Shown here one piece after another: positions 7,627 to 16,232 of a stretch of DNA of 64,000 nt. Each line of letters begins with the position of its first letter. Positions within the stretch are counted from its first letter, which is position 1. The notes below the pieces were generated by a model. The model was given only the letters and a program-made list of their open reading frames with translations. It did no database searches and was not told the DNA's origin. The stretch lies in NCBI GenBank assembly GCA_005473895.2, contig SRJI02000003.1, positions 62,001 through 126,000 of the forward strand, read 5' to 3'. The position numbers were made by a program, and so were the translations under genes. This DNA comes from Carideicomes alvinocaridis. Lineage in GTDB: Bacteria; Pseudomonadota; Alphaproteobacteria; Rhodobacterales; Rhodobacteraceae.

Positions 7627-9630
7627 ATGCTGCAGAAAATCACCATCACCCAGAAGGTGCTGTTCCTCGTGGTTCTGTTCGGGGCGGTACTCACGGCCGC
7701 GCTGACCCTGTTGCTGATGCGCGATGCCCGCCAGGGCCTCGAGGAGGCGCGGACAAGCCATGCGGAGGCGGTCGTCGAGATGCTGGCCAACGAACTGGAC
7801 AACGCACCGGGCGTGTCCGGCATCCGCCTCGTCCAGACCGCAGACGAGCATATCGATCACCTGGTGTGGGAAGAGGTGCAGGGCTTCGCTGCCGCCGTCG
7901 CCGTACAGGCCGCGGCACCTCGGGCCAATGCGGTGCTCTCGATCTTGTCGCATTCTTCCGGGGATTCCGATTTTTCCCGGATCGCCACCGCGATGCCCGA
8001 GGGGGAGGGCCAGGTCCAGGCGGAGGAGGCCCTCCCGCCTGCCACGCGAGCTGCGCTCCTGGAGGGGCGAAGCAGCCTCGTGCGGAGCACCTATGGCGGA
8101 CGGCCCTTCCAGAGCCAGTTCGTTCCCCTGAAGAATGGCAAGGGGCAGGTCGTGGGTGCGGTGGAAATCGCGCTCCCCGCAGGCCCTTTCGACAGGACGA
8201 TGGGCGAGATGCTGATGAATTCCGCGCTCACTGCCGTGGGCGGCCTCCTGCTCACGATGCTCGCTATCAGCGTCCTGCTGCCGCGCGTCCTCCGGCCGAT
8301 CCGGGACGTGGAGGGGGCGATGCGCGAAATCGTTGCCGGACGCGTGGATGTGGACGTGCCTCATACGGGGATGCGTGATGCGATCGGTGATGTCGCCCGC
8401 ACGTTGCAGGACTTTGCGGCCGACCTGGCCGGGGCGGCCCAACGCCGGCTCAACAGCCAGAAGGAAGAGGACGAGGCGCAGAGACGCATGCGGCACCAGG
8501 CCCGGGTCGTGGACGAAATATCGCGCGGCCTGACACGGCTGGCGGCGGGCGATCTGACCCAGCCGATCGAAAGCCCGGCCGAGGATCCTTTCCCCGAGGA
8601 ATATGCGAGCCTGCGGGCGAGCTACAACGATGTCCTGGAACGGCTGGATCACATCGTGACCGATATCAACGACGTTTCCGACGGCGTCCGCGTCGGCGCG
8701 AGCGAGATCGACCAGGCCTCGAGCGACCTTTCCTCCCGGGCGGAAACCCAGGCCGCCACACTGGAGGAATCGGCGGCCGCGCTGAACCAGCTGACGGAGA
8801 GCATCCGCTCCAACAGTGAACGCGCGGGCCAGGCGGAGAGCGCGGGACGCAGCAACCGCGAGCAGGCGGAAAGCGGCACCCAGGTCGTGCGCGAGGCGAT
8901 CGACGCGATGAAGGCGATAGAACGCGGCAGCCAGAACGTCACGAGGATTATCGGGGTGATCGACGACATCGCCTTCCAGACCAACCTTCTGGCGCTCAAT
9001 GCCGGGGTGGAGGCCGCGCGGGCGGGCGAGGCGGGACGTGGCTTCGCGGTCGTCGCGTCCGAGGTCCGGGGACTTGCGCAGCGCGCTTCGGAATCCGCCC
9101 GCGAGATCAAGTCGCTGATCGCGGAAAGTTCTTCGCAGGTGGAATCGGGTAGCGAACTGGTCTCGCGCACTGGCGACCGGCTGGAAGAAATCCTGGCGCG
9201 GGCGTCGGAGGTTCAGGTGCTGATGTCCGACATCGCGGGCGCCGCTCAGGAGCAGGCGCGCGGCCTGGACGAGATCAATACCGGGATCAACCAGCTCGAC
9301 AAGGTGACCCAGCAGAATGCCGCCGTGGCGGAGGAAACCAATGCCGCCGCGGCTTCGCTCACCCAGAAGGCAGGGGAGCTGTTCTCCGTCCTCGGTCAGT
9401 TCCGGACGACCGGGCATGGCCCTTCCATCTCCGCAGCGCCCGCGGCCCCAATCGACGCCCCGAAGCCGGTTGCCAAACCGGACAGGCCAGCGGAAGCCGA
9501 CCGCGGCGGCAGCGCGCGGCTCGACGCCCTACCGGTGGGCAACTGGGCCGAAGCGGCGCAGCAGTCACGGCCCGCCCCTACCCCTCCGGCCCGAACCGGC
9601 ACCGATGATGCCGACTGGTCGGATTTCTGA
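7627..9630 (+). CDS. Methyl-accepting chemotaxis protein with C-terminal xWxxF tether
   Basis: 667 residues. Transmembrane segment 1 is at about 11-31 and segment 2 at about 196-218, enclosing a ~165-residue periplasmic sensor without a clear family signature. HAMP follows (about 219-270), and a second HAMP-like stretch around RLAAGDLTQPIE. The long coiled-coil signalling hairpin has its tip around residue 445-480 (IDDIAFQTNLLALNAGVEAA). After a Pro/Ala-rich linker of about 65 residues it ends in DWSDF, fitting the x-W-x-x-F pentapeptide that binds CheR and CheB. The ribosome site is AGGAGAGG. Next to cheB-cheD, it is probably a main substrate of that module. The ligand is unknown. Confidence 0.95.
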   Translation: MLQKITITQKVLFLVVLFGAVLTAALTLLLMRDARQGLEEARTSHAEAVVEMLANELDNAPGVSGIRLVQTADEHIDHLVWEEVQGFAAAVAVQAAAPRANAVLSILSHSSGDSDFSRIATAMPEGEGQVQAEEALPPATRAALLEGRSSLVRSTYGGRPFQSQFVPLKNGKGQVVGAVEIALPAGPFDRTMGEMLMNSALTAVGGLLLTMLAISVLLPRVLRPIRDVEGAMREIVAGRVDVDVPHTGMRDAIGDVARTLQDFAADLAGAAQRRLNSQKEEDEAQRRMRHQARVVDEISRGLTRLAAGDLTQPIESPAEDPFPEEYASLRASYNDVLERLDHIVTDINDVSDGVRVGASEIDQASSDLSSRAETQAATLEESAAALNQLTESIRSNSERAGQAESAGRSNREQAESGTQVVREAIDAMKAIERGSQNVTRIIGVIDDIAFQTNLLALNAGVEAARAGEAGRGFAVVASEVRGLAQRASESAREIKSLIAESSSQVESGSELVSRTGDRLEEILARASEVQVLMSDIAGAAQEQARGLDEINTGINQLDKVTQQNAAVAEETNAAAASLTQKAGELFSVLGQFRTTGHGPSISAAPAAPIDAPKPVAKPDRPAEADRGGSARLDALPVGNWAEAAQQSRPAPTPPARTGTDDADWSDF

Positions 9631-9780
9631 TCCGGGCCTCACTCAGCTCGCGCGGGCTGCACTCCAGCGATCCGCGCGCCGACAAGCAAGACAAGGGCAG
9701 TGTATCTGGCAGGCGAAGACGAAACCGGAGAGGAACACCCAGCGAGGCGGGACACTACCGTTCAGACCGCCTGAGCAGTC

Positions 9781-10239
9781 TCAGTCCAGGTCGCGGCGCA
9801 TGGTGGCCATGCCGCCGCGCTGCGCCAGCTCCTCGTAACCGGCCGAGAGATAGAGATTGTAGGCCGCGGGATTGTCGAGCTCCACTTTCAGCGTGATGCT
9901 GAGCGCCCCCAGATCGCGCGCCGCCTGCTCGGCCAACTCGGCCAGCTTCTCACCTGCCCCGCCCCGAGCCTCCGGGGCGACATAGACATAGGTGAGATGC
10001 CGAACCTCCGGCCCGACGCCGACGCGAAGCGCGAAGAACCCTATCTCGGACCCATCCGCGTCCAGCAGGTAAAAGGAGGCGTCATCCGGCTCGTTCAGCC
10101 ATTTCTCCTGCCATTCCACCGGGTCGAACGGGTGTTTGGCATTGGGATTGATAAGTGCCAGATCGTCCTGCCCCTCCAGCAACCGCGCGAGCGGGGCGAG
10201 GTCGAAAGGACGGTTCGCGCGCATCGAAGTCACCGTCAT
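9781..10239 (-). CDS. GNAT-family N-acetyltransferase
   Basis: 152 residues with the GNAT fold: YLLDADGSEIGFFALRVG (beta strands), LTYVYVAPEARGGAGEKL (acetyl-CoA pyrophosphate loop, here with RGGAGE) and the C-terminal NPAAYNLYLSAGYEE. The substrate cannot be predicted. The ATG at 10239 with AGGGAAGG upstream is preferred over frames extending into the next promoter region. It stands alone, convergent with the chemoreceptor and divergent from the molybdenum hydroxylase genes. Confidence 0.85.
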   Translation of the reverse strand: MTVTSMRANRPFDLAPLARLLEGQDDLALINPNAKHPFDPVEWQEKWLNEPDDASFYLLDADGSEIGFFALRVGVGPEVRHLTYVYVAPEARGGAGEKLAELAEQAARDLGALSITLKVELDNPAAYNLYLSAGYEELAQRGGMATMRRDLD

Positions 10240-10409
10240 CGGCGCAGCCTTCCCTGAAAGTTCACGGTCGGGCCGACTGCTCGCATGGGCGCAGGCTCCG
10301 ATGCAACCCGGTCGCCAGGCGAGGCCCCAATGCGCACGCGCACAGCAATGCAACAGGCGGCGGGCGAGAAAAACCTTGCAACAGGGGCCGAGGTGATCTT
10401 CTCTGGTGA

Positions 10410-10438
10410 TCATATAAGATACAGAAGTTCATATAAGA
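10410..10438. promoter_or_regulatory. Direct repeats TCATATAAGA upstream of the molybdenum hydroxylase operon
   Basis: TCATATAAGA occurs at 10410-10419 and 10429-10438, 19 bp start to start (about two helical turns). The second copy also lies in GTTCatataaGAAC, a 4-bp-arm palindrome. The pair ends 15 bp before the CoxM-type start codon and overlaps where a promoter would lie, which fits a repressor site. No regulator gene is adjacent. Confidence 0.45.
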
Positions 10439-10453
10439 ACAACCGGAGGTCCC

Positions 10454-11269
10454 ATGTTCACAGCCCCAGCGCCGCGTGGGCTCGCGCGCAGCCAGGCCGA
10501 CCTGCCGCCAGTGCCGCTCTACCGGCCGGACAGCGTGGCGGAGGCGATCCACGCACTGGACACGGCCCCCGCGCCCGCCGCCCTTTATGCCGGCGGCACT
10601 GACTTTTTCGCCAGGCTGCGCGAAGGCGAGGCGCCGGCGGCACTGGTCTGGCTCGACCGTGTCCAGGACCTGCGCGAGGTCGGCCGCGACGACCACGCGC
10701 TGCGCCTCGGCGCGCTGGTCACCCATCACGAGGCGTTCCGGCACCCGGCCCTCGACGCCGTGCCGGGGCTCGCCGCTGCCTGGCGCCGCATTGCCACGGT
10801 GCGCATCCGCCGGCAGGCCACGCTCGGCGGCAACCTCATGGCACGGCGCACGCGCTACGAATTGTCGATCCTGCTGACGGCGCTCGGCGCCAGTGCACAG
10901 ATGGCGGGCGCGGACGGCACCATCGACCTTCCGGTGGAGGATCTGTGGCAGGCCGACACCGCCACCCATCCCCTGCTGGTCTCGGTGACCGTCCCGCTGG
11001 AGGGCTGCCCACGGCTGGACTACGAACGCTCGATGCGGCCCACCTTCACCCAGGCGCTGGCCATGCGCGACGGGGGCTGGCGCCTGGTCGTGGCCACCGA
11101 ATACCTGCGCCCCTGGGCACATGACATGGCGCCCGGCACCCCGCCCGCAGAGGCCACCGCCGCCCTGCCCGCGGATTTCGCCGACCCGGCCGTCAGCCGC
11201 GCGCACATGGTCCGCGCCGGAGCGGCCTTCCTCAAACGACAGATCGAACGGATGGAGGCCCCGGCATGA
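10454..11269 (+). CDS. Molybdenum hydroxylase FAD subunit (CoxM/XdhB type)
   Basis: 271 residues. The FAD-binding domain of the xanthine dehydrogenase/CO dehydrogenase family shows AGGTDFFARL (about 50-59) and ATLGGNLMARR (about 123-133), the two FAD pyrophosphate loops. The usual CODH_FAD C-terminal domain follows. It transfers electrons from the 2Fe-2S subunit to the final acceptor. First of three overlapping genes (4-bp overlap with the next), in the order medium-small-large. The site CCGGAGGT lies 5 bases before the ATG. No XdhC- or CoxDEF-like maturation gene is in the window. Confidence 0.92.
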   Translation: MFTAPAPRGLARSQADLPPVPLYRPDSVAEAIHALDTAPAPAALYAGGTDFFARLREGEAPAALVWLDRVQDLREVGRDDHALRLGALVTHHEAFRHPALDAVPGLAAAWRRIATVRIRRQATLGGNLMARRTRYELSILLTALGASAQMAGADGTIDLPVEDLWQADTATHPLLVSVTVPLEGCPRLDYERSMRPTFTQALAMRDGGWRLVVATEYLRPWAHDMAPGTPPAEATAALPADFADPAVSRAHMVRAGAAFLKRQIERMEAPA

Positions 11270-11775
11270 CCACGCTTTCCGAGAACGGCAAGATCGACAT
11301 TGCCTTCACGCTGAACGGGCAGCCGGTCAGCCGGGCGACGACCACCAGCCGCACCCTGTCGGACCTGCTGCGCGACGACATGGACCTGAAAGGCACGCGG
11401 GTCGCCTGCGGGCGCACGGTCTGCGGCGCCTGTTCGGTGCTGGTGGACGGATTTCCGCGCGCCGCCTGTTCCACCTTCGCCTTCGAGGTGGAGGGGCGGA
11501 GCGTGACCACGATCGAGGGGCTCGAGGCCGAGGATGGCACGCTCGACCCGGTGCAGGCGGCTTTCGCGAAGAAAAGCGCCTTCCAATGCGGCTATTGCAC
11601 CAGCGGGATGATCTTGCTGGCGCGCGCCCTGCTGGCCGAGCACCAGCGCCCCGACCGGGAGACGATCCGCGAATGGATCAGCTCCAACATCTGCCGCTGC
11701 ACCGGCTACCAGCTGATCATCGAGGCGGTCGAAGAGGCGGCCGAGACCATGGCCGGGAAGGAGGCCGCGGAATGA
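11266..11775 (+). CDS. Molybdenum hydroxylase [2Fe-2S] subunit (CoxS type)
   Basis: 169 residues. The N-terminal plant-type ferredoxin domain has cysteines in ACGRTVCGACSVLVDG and RAACSTF. The C-terminal helical domain carries the second cluster, with CGYCTSGM and CRCTGYQ. The two clusters carry electrons from molybdopterin to FAD. Its ATG and TGA overlap the neighbouring genes by 4 bp each, so three subunits are translated together in fixed ratio. Confidence 0.95.
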   Translation: MTTLSENGKIDIAFTLNGQPVSRATTTSRTLSDLLRDDMDLKGTRVACGRTVCGACSVLVDGFPRAACSTFAFEVEGRSVTTIEGLEAEDGTLDPVQAAFAKKSAFQCGYCTSGMILLARALLAEHQRPDRETIREWISSNICRCTGYQLIIEAVEEAAETMAGKEAAE

Positions 11776-14069
11776 ACGACCAAGCCCCCCTGCGCGTCAT
11801 CGGCGCCGAGATCGAGCGCTCCGACGCCCATGTCAAGGTGACGGGCCGCGCCCGCTATAGCTATGACGCGGCGCGTCCGGGCATGCTGCATGCGAAGGTC
11901 CTGCGCTCCACCCGCGCCCATGCGAAGGTGCTGCGCGTGGATGCCTCCGCCGCCCGCGCTATGCCCGGCGTCCACGCGGTGCTGACCGGCGTCGACCTCG
12001 CCGATGTGCCGATGCCGGTCTACGGCTATTTCATCAAGGACCAGCCGATCCTCGCGACCGACCGCGTCCGCTACGAGGGCGACATGGTGGCCGCCGTGGC
12101 CGCCGAGACGGAAGGACAGGCCAACGCGGCGCTGGCCAGGATCGTGGTGGAATACGAGGATCTGCCGGCCCTGCCCGACATGGAGGCGGCACTCGCCGAG
12201 GACGCGCCCGAGCTTTTCGAGGAGGCCCCGATCGGCATCGTGCCGCCCTATGGCGCGGGCTCTTCCGGCGCGCTGCGGCCGCGCAGGAACGTCTGCTATT
12301 CCTACGCCTACGAGACCGGGGATCCCTCGGTCTTCGACGAATGCGACCACGTCTTCGAGGACGAGTTCCGATTTTCCCGGATGCACCACCTGCACCTCGA
12401 ACCCTTCGTCTGCCTTGCCCACTGGAAGGAGGGCGACGAGATCGAGCTGACGACGAGCTGCCAGAACCCCTTTCCGCTGCGCAAGGAGATCGCTCGCATC
12501 TTCCGGGTGCCGGAAAGCCGGATCGCGGTGCATGTGCCTTTCGTGGGCGGCGGCTTCGGCTCCAAGAACAACTGCAAGACCGAGCCCATCGCGCTGATGC
12601 TCTCGCGCCGCACCGGGCGGCCCGTGCGCTTCTGCCTGACGATGGAGGAAGGGTTCCTGACCAACACCCAGCACGCCGCGATCCTGCGGCTGAAGACCGG
12701 GGTGATGGCCGACGGCACGCTCGTGGCGCGGCAAAGCCACGTGCTGCTGGATTCGGGCGCCTATTCCGATGCCAGCCCGCTGGTCGCGGAAAAGGCGGGC
12801 TACCGCGTGGCGGGCCCCTACCGCTACAAGCACATCTCCTCGGTCTGCGACTGCGTGATGACGAACCAGCCGCCCGCCGGGCCGTTCCGCGGTTTCGGCG
12901 GGACGCAGGCCACGTGGGCCAGCGACAGCCAGATCGACATGATCGCCCGGCGCCTCGGGATCGACCCGATGGAGATGCGGATGAAGAACCTCGTCGACCT
13001 GCACGAGCCCTGGGTCCCGGGCGAAAGCGGCGTGGACAGCGACATGCGCGAGGGGCTCGACCTCGTGGCACGCGAGGTGGGCTATGACCGCCCGCGCGAG
13101 GCGAACCGCGGCGTGGGGCTGTCCATCGGCTTCAAGGATGGCGGCGGCGTCAACAAGCCGGCACAGGCGCGGGTCAAGGTGTCCACCAACGGCGACGTGC
13201 ACCTGATGTGCGGCACGGTGGAGATCGGGCAAGGCGCCCGCACCGCGCTGAGCCAGGTGGTGGCCGAGGTGATGGATTGCCCCCTCGCCCGCGTCGAATA
13301 CCTGCCGCTCGACACCCGCTACACCCCCTTCGACCAGGGCACCAATGCCAGCTCCGGCATTTCGGTCATGGGCCAGGCGGTGGAACGCGCCGCACGCTCC
13401 GTGCGCCAGCAGGTGCTCCAGATGGCCGCGGAAGAGCTGGGGACGGAGCCTGACAAGCTGCGTCTCGACAACTGGACGGTGATCCACGGCAACGAAAGCC
13501 ACGCGCTGGCACCGATGATCATGGGCCGCTACGGCGGCACCGGCTTCGAGTTCACCGGCGACGGCTTTCACAAGCAGCCCAACGACCACCACGCCCCGCT
13601 CGAGACGAAAAGCGTCTTCTGGGAAATCGGCTGGGCCGGGGTGGACCTTTCGGTCGATCCCGAGACCGGCCAGGTCTTCATCCACAAGCTTGTCGTCTCG
13701 GGCGATGCGGGCCGGGCGATCCACAAGCTGGTCTGCCGCGGCCAGGACGAGGGCGCGGCGCTCATGGGGCTGGGCCAGGCGCTTTACGAGCGGATGATCC
13801 ACGACGGCACGCGGTTGGTGAATGGCGAGGCGCTGATGTACCGGGTGCCCCTGGCCGAGGATCTGCCCGAGGTCTTCGAGGCGATCACGCAGGAGCAGGG
13901 CCACGGCCCCGGCCCCTTCGGCGCCAAGGGCATGGGCGAAGGCGCGATGCTGCCCGTGGCCAGCGCCGTCGCCAACGCCATCGAGGAGGCGGTGGGCGTG
14001 CGGCTGACAGAGCTGCCCCTGACGCCCGAGCGGGTGCTCTCGGCGCTGGTGGAGGCCGGCAAGGCCTGA
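11772..14069 (+). CDS. Molybdenum hydroxylase large subunit (CoxL/XdhA type)
   Basis: 765 residues, the usual size of the molybdopterin subunit. GGGFGSKNN is the glycine-rich cofactor loop. PAGPFRGFGGTQA occupies the active-site loop, of the xanthine/aldehyde-oxidase type and not the AYXCSFR loop of form I CO dehydrogenase. GAKGMGEGAML near the C-terminus carries the catalytic Glu. The enzyme hydroxylates an aldehyde or N-heterocycle with water; the substrate is not predictable. The TAXI transporter and dioxygenase on the other side of the terminators could be functionally linked, but this is only adjacency. ATG at 11772 overlaps the coxS-type stop. Confidence 0.93.
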   Translation: MNDQAPLRVIGAEIERSDAHVKVTGRARYSYDAARPGMLHAKVLRSTRAHAKVLRVDASAARAMPGVHAVLTGVDLADVPMPVYGYFIKDQPILATDRVRYEGDMVAAVAAETEGQANAALARIVVEYEDLPALPDMEAALAEDAPELFEEAPIGIVPPYGAGSSGALRPRRNVCYSYAYETGDPSVFDECDHVFEDEFRFSRMHHLHLEPFVCLAHWKEGDEIELTTSCQNPFPLRKEIARIFRVPESRIAVHVPFVGGGFGSKNNCKTEPIALMLSRRTGRPVRFCLTMEEGFLTNTQHAAILRLKTGVMADGTLVARQSHVLLDSGAYSDASPLVAEKAGYRVAGPYRYKHISSVCDCVMTNQPPAGPFRGFGGTQATWASDSQIDMIARRLGIDPMEMRMKNLVDLHEPWVPGESGVDSDMREGLDLVAREVGYDRPREANRGVGLSIGFKDGGGVNKPAQARVKVSTNGDVHLMCGTVEIGQGARTALSQVVAEVMDCPLARVEYLPLDTRYTPFDQGTNASSGISVMGQAVERAARSVRQQVLQMAAEELGTEPDKLRLDNWTVIHGNESHALAPMIMGRYGGTGFEFTGDGFHKQPNDHHAPLETKSVFWEIGWAGVDLSVDPETGQVFIHKLVVSGDAGRAIHKLVCRGQDEGAALMGLGQALYERMIHDGTRLVNGEALMYRVPLAEDLPEVFEAITQEQGHGPGPFGAKGMGEGAMLPVASAVANAIEEAVGVRLTELPLTPERVLSALVEAGKA

Positions 14070-14091
14070 GCCGACAGCGACATGACGGAAG

Positions 14092-14122
14092 AAGACGCCC
14101 GGCCATGGCTCGGGCGTCTTTT
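14092..14122 (+). terminator. Intrinsic terminator of the molybdenum hydroxylase operon
   Basis: AAGACGCCCG and CGGGCGTCTT form a perfect 10-bp stem around a 9-base loop (itself partly palindromic, GCCATGGC), followed by TTTT. It lies 23 bases after the large-subunit stop. Confidence 0.9.
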
Positions 14123-14140
14123 CGTATCCACCCCCCGCAC

Positions 14141-14175
14141 GAACGAAAACACCCGGGCACAGGGCCCGGGTGTTT
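14141..14175 (-). terminator. Intrinsic terminator of the TAXI-TRAP operon
   Basis: On the minus strand AAACACCCGGGC (14175-14164) pairs perfectly with GCCCGGGTGTTT (14158-14147) across a 5-base loop, 24 bases after the permease stop, and runs into TTTTCG. It stands back to back with the plus-strand terminator, insulating the two convergent operons. Confidence 0.88.
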
Positions 14176-14198
14176 ATCGTTTCAGAAGGTGAGGCGCG

Positions 14199-16142
14199 TC
14201 AGGCGACCTCGCGCTCCACCGTCTCGTCGGGGCTGCGCATGGCAAAGATCGCGCCCAGGACCACGACCGAGACGGCCATGCCGACGAGGCTCGGCGTCAC
14301 CTCGGGCAGGAAGCTCGCCACGCCCGAGGCCAGCAGGAGCGCCCGCACAGGCAGCTTCACGTGGCCCCGCGCGTAGCCCACTAGCGCCACCGAAAGCGCG
14401 CCCAGCCCGATCAGCGCCGAGACGATGTTCAGCGCGATCATCGACCACGGCCCGATCAGCAGCAGCCCCGGATCGATGACGAAGACGAAGGGCACGATAT
14501 AGGCGACGATGGCCAGTTTCATCGATTGCCACGCCGTCTCCATCGGGTCCGAGTCGGCGATGGAGGCGGCGACGAAGACCGCCACGCAGACCGGCGGCGT
14601 CAGGAAGGACAGCACCGCGAAGTAGAAGACGAAGAGGTGCGCGGCCAGCGGCTCCACCCCCGCCTCGGCCAGCGCGGGCGCGGCGAGGATCGACAGGATC
14701 ACGTAGGACGCGGTCGAGGGCATGGACATGCCGAGCACGATGGAGGTCAGCGCCGTCAGAACCAGAAGGATGAACAGGTTGCCGCCCGCAAAGCGCAGCA
14801 CCTCCTGCGAGATCAGCAGCCCCACCCCGGTGAGGTTGATGATGCCAAGGATCACGCCCGCGATCGCCGCGACCAGCCCCAGCTCCACCATCGACTGGCC
14901 CACGTCGCGCAGGATCGAGAGCAGCATGGAGGGCGTCGGTTTCTTCGGCCCCAGCACGGAGATCAGCAGCACCACGAGGGTGGAGACCAGCGCCGATTTG
15001 GTGGGGCTCAGGAAGATGACGAAAAGGCAGTAGATCAGCGCCGCCAGCGGCACCAGGAAGGTCCAGCCGGTGATCAGCGTCTGCAGCAGTTTCGGCAGTT
15101 GCGGCCGCGGCAGGCCCTTCAGGCCCAGCCGGCCGGATTCCAGGTCCACCTGCATGAAGACCGCGATGTAATAGAGCAGCCCGGGCACCAGCGCCGCCGA
15201 GACGATCTCGTGGTAGGGCACCTGCAGGAACTCCGCCATGACGAAGGCCGTGGCCCCCATGATCGGCGGCAGCAGCGAGCCCCCCGAGGAGGCGACCGCC
15301 TCCACCGCGCCGGCGGTCGAGCGGCGGAAGCCGTTCTTGATCATCATCGGAATGGTGATCGACCCGGTCACCACCACGTTGCCCGAGGCGCTGCCCGAGA
15401 GCGAGCCGAACAGACCGCTCGCCACCACCGCGACCTTCGCCGGCCCGCCGCGGCGGTGCCCCATCATCGCCATGGAGATGTTGGTGAAGAAATCCCCGCC
15501 CCCGGTCATGAACAGCGCCCGGCCGAACAGCAGGAAGGCAAAGACCATGCCGAAGACCACGGCCGAGATCATGCCCAGCATGGCCGAGCTGTCGGTGACC
15601 ACGTAGGAGGAAAGCCGCGCCCACGAGGTCGGACGCCCGCCGAAGGCCCCGGGGATCATGTAGCGGTAAAGCGCGTAGCCCATGATCACCAGCGTCAGGA
15701 TGACCAGCGACCAGCCAAAGGCCCGCCGCGTCAGCTCCAGCACGATGAGCAGCGTCAGCGTGGCGAGGATCGTGCGCTCGGTCGTCAGCAGCCCGGCGGT
15801 GCGGACCACGGAATCCCAGGTGATCGCGAAATAGAGCCCGATGCCCAGCCCGACCAGCGCGGCGCCCACGTCGAACCAGGTGGCGCCCTCGGCCGCGCGG
15901 GCCTTGCGCCAGGGCAGCATGAGAAAGCCCGCCGCGAAGATCAGCCCGTAGAGCAGCGCAAAGAACTGCTGATTGTAGAGAAAGATGTTGAGGTAGACGA
16001 AGACGTCCAGCGTGTAGATCAGCCCGACCAGGGCGATGGCGACGCCGATCCAGGGGACCAGGGCCTTGCCCAGCCGGCCGGGGACCGAGGTTGGATTGAA
16101 CTCTGCCTGCCCCGGTTCGGGTGCGGTGTCGGCCTGGGTCAT
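14199..16142 (-). CDS. TRAP transporter fused permease, TAXI type (DctQ-DctM fusion)
   Basis: 647 residues, almost entirely membrane segments. An N-terminal four-helix DctQ-like part (about 25-200) is joined to a DctM-like domain with ASGNVVVTGSITIPMMIK, GSLLPPIMGATAFVMAEF and SIVLGMSMPSTASYV, the conserved permease loops. It works with the TAXI solute receptor encoded 90 bp upstream to import an organic acid by ion symport. ATG at 16142 with an AGGA site is chosen over a longer frame. A very long antisense frame over this gene is a G+C artefact. Confidence 0.92.
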   Translation of the reverse strand: MTQADTAPEPGQAEFNPTSVPGRLGKALVPWIGVAIALVGLIYTLDVFVYLNIFLYNQQFFALLYGLIFAAGFLMLPWRKARAAEGATWFDVGAALVGLGIGLYFAITWDSVVRTAGLLTTERTILATLTLLIVLELTRRAFGWSLVILTLVIMGYALYRYMIPGAFGGRPTSWARLSSYVVTDSSAMLGMISAVVFGMVFAFLLFGRALFMTGGGDFFTNISMAMMGHRRGGPAKVAVVASGLFGSLSGSASGNVVVTGSITIPMMIKNGFRRSTAGAVEAVASSGGSLLPPIMGATAFVMAEFLQVPYHEIVSAALVPGLLYYIAVFMQVDLESGRLGLKGLPRPQLPKLLQTLITGWTFLVPLAALIYCLFVIFLSPTKSALVSTLVVLLISVLGPKKPTPSMLLSILRDVGQSMVELGLVAAIAGVILGIINLTGVGLLISQEVLRFAGGNLFILLVLTALTSIVLGMSMPSTASYVILSILAAPALAEAGVEPLAAHLFVFYFAVLSFLTPPVCVAVFVAASIADSDPMETAWQSMKLAIVAYIVPFVFVIDPGLLLIGPWSMIALNIVSALIGLGALSVALVGYARGHVKLPVRALLLASGVASFLPEVTPSLVGMAVSVVVLGAIFAMRSPDETVEREVA

Positions 16143-16232
16143 CGGATCCTGTCCATTCGAGCCTGGGGATGGGGTGCCGCATGGTCCCGCCCGGCGCACG
16201 GGATGCTGTACGCCGGGCGGAAGATCCGGCCG

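Noticed and set aside
9745-9772. AGGCGG/CCGCCT as terminator after the chemoreceptor
   Set aside because: Six-bp arms with a 16-base loop and no T-run; too weak.
11772-14069. Form I carbon monoxide dehydrogenase
   Set aside because: The active-site loop is PAGPFRGFGG, without the AYXCSFR motif, and coxDEF-type maturation genes are missing. A general molybdenum hydroxylase is safer.
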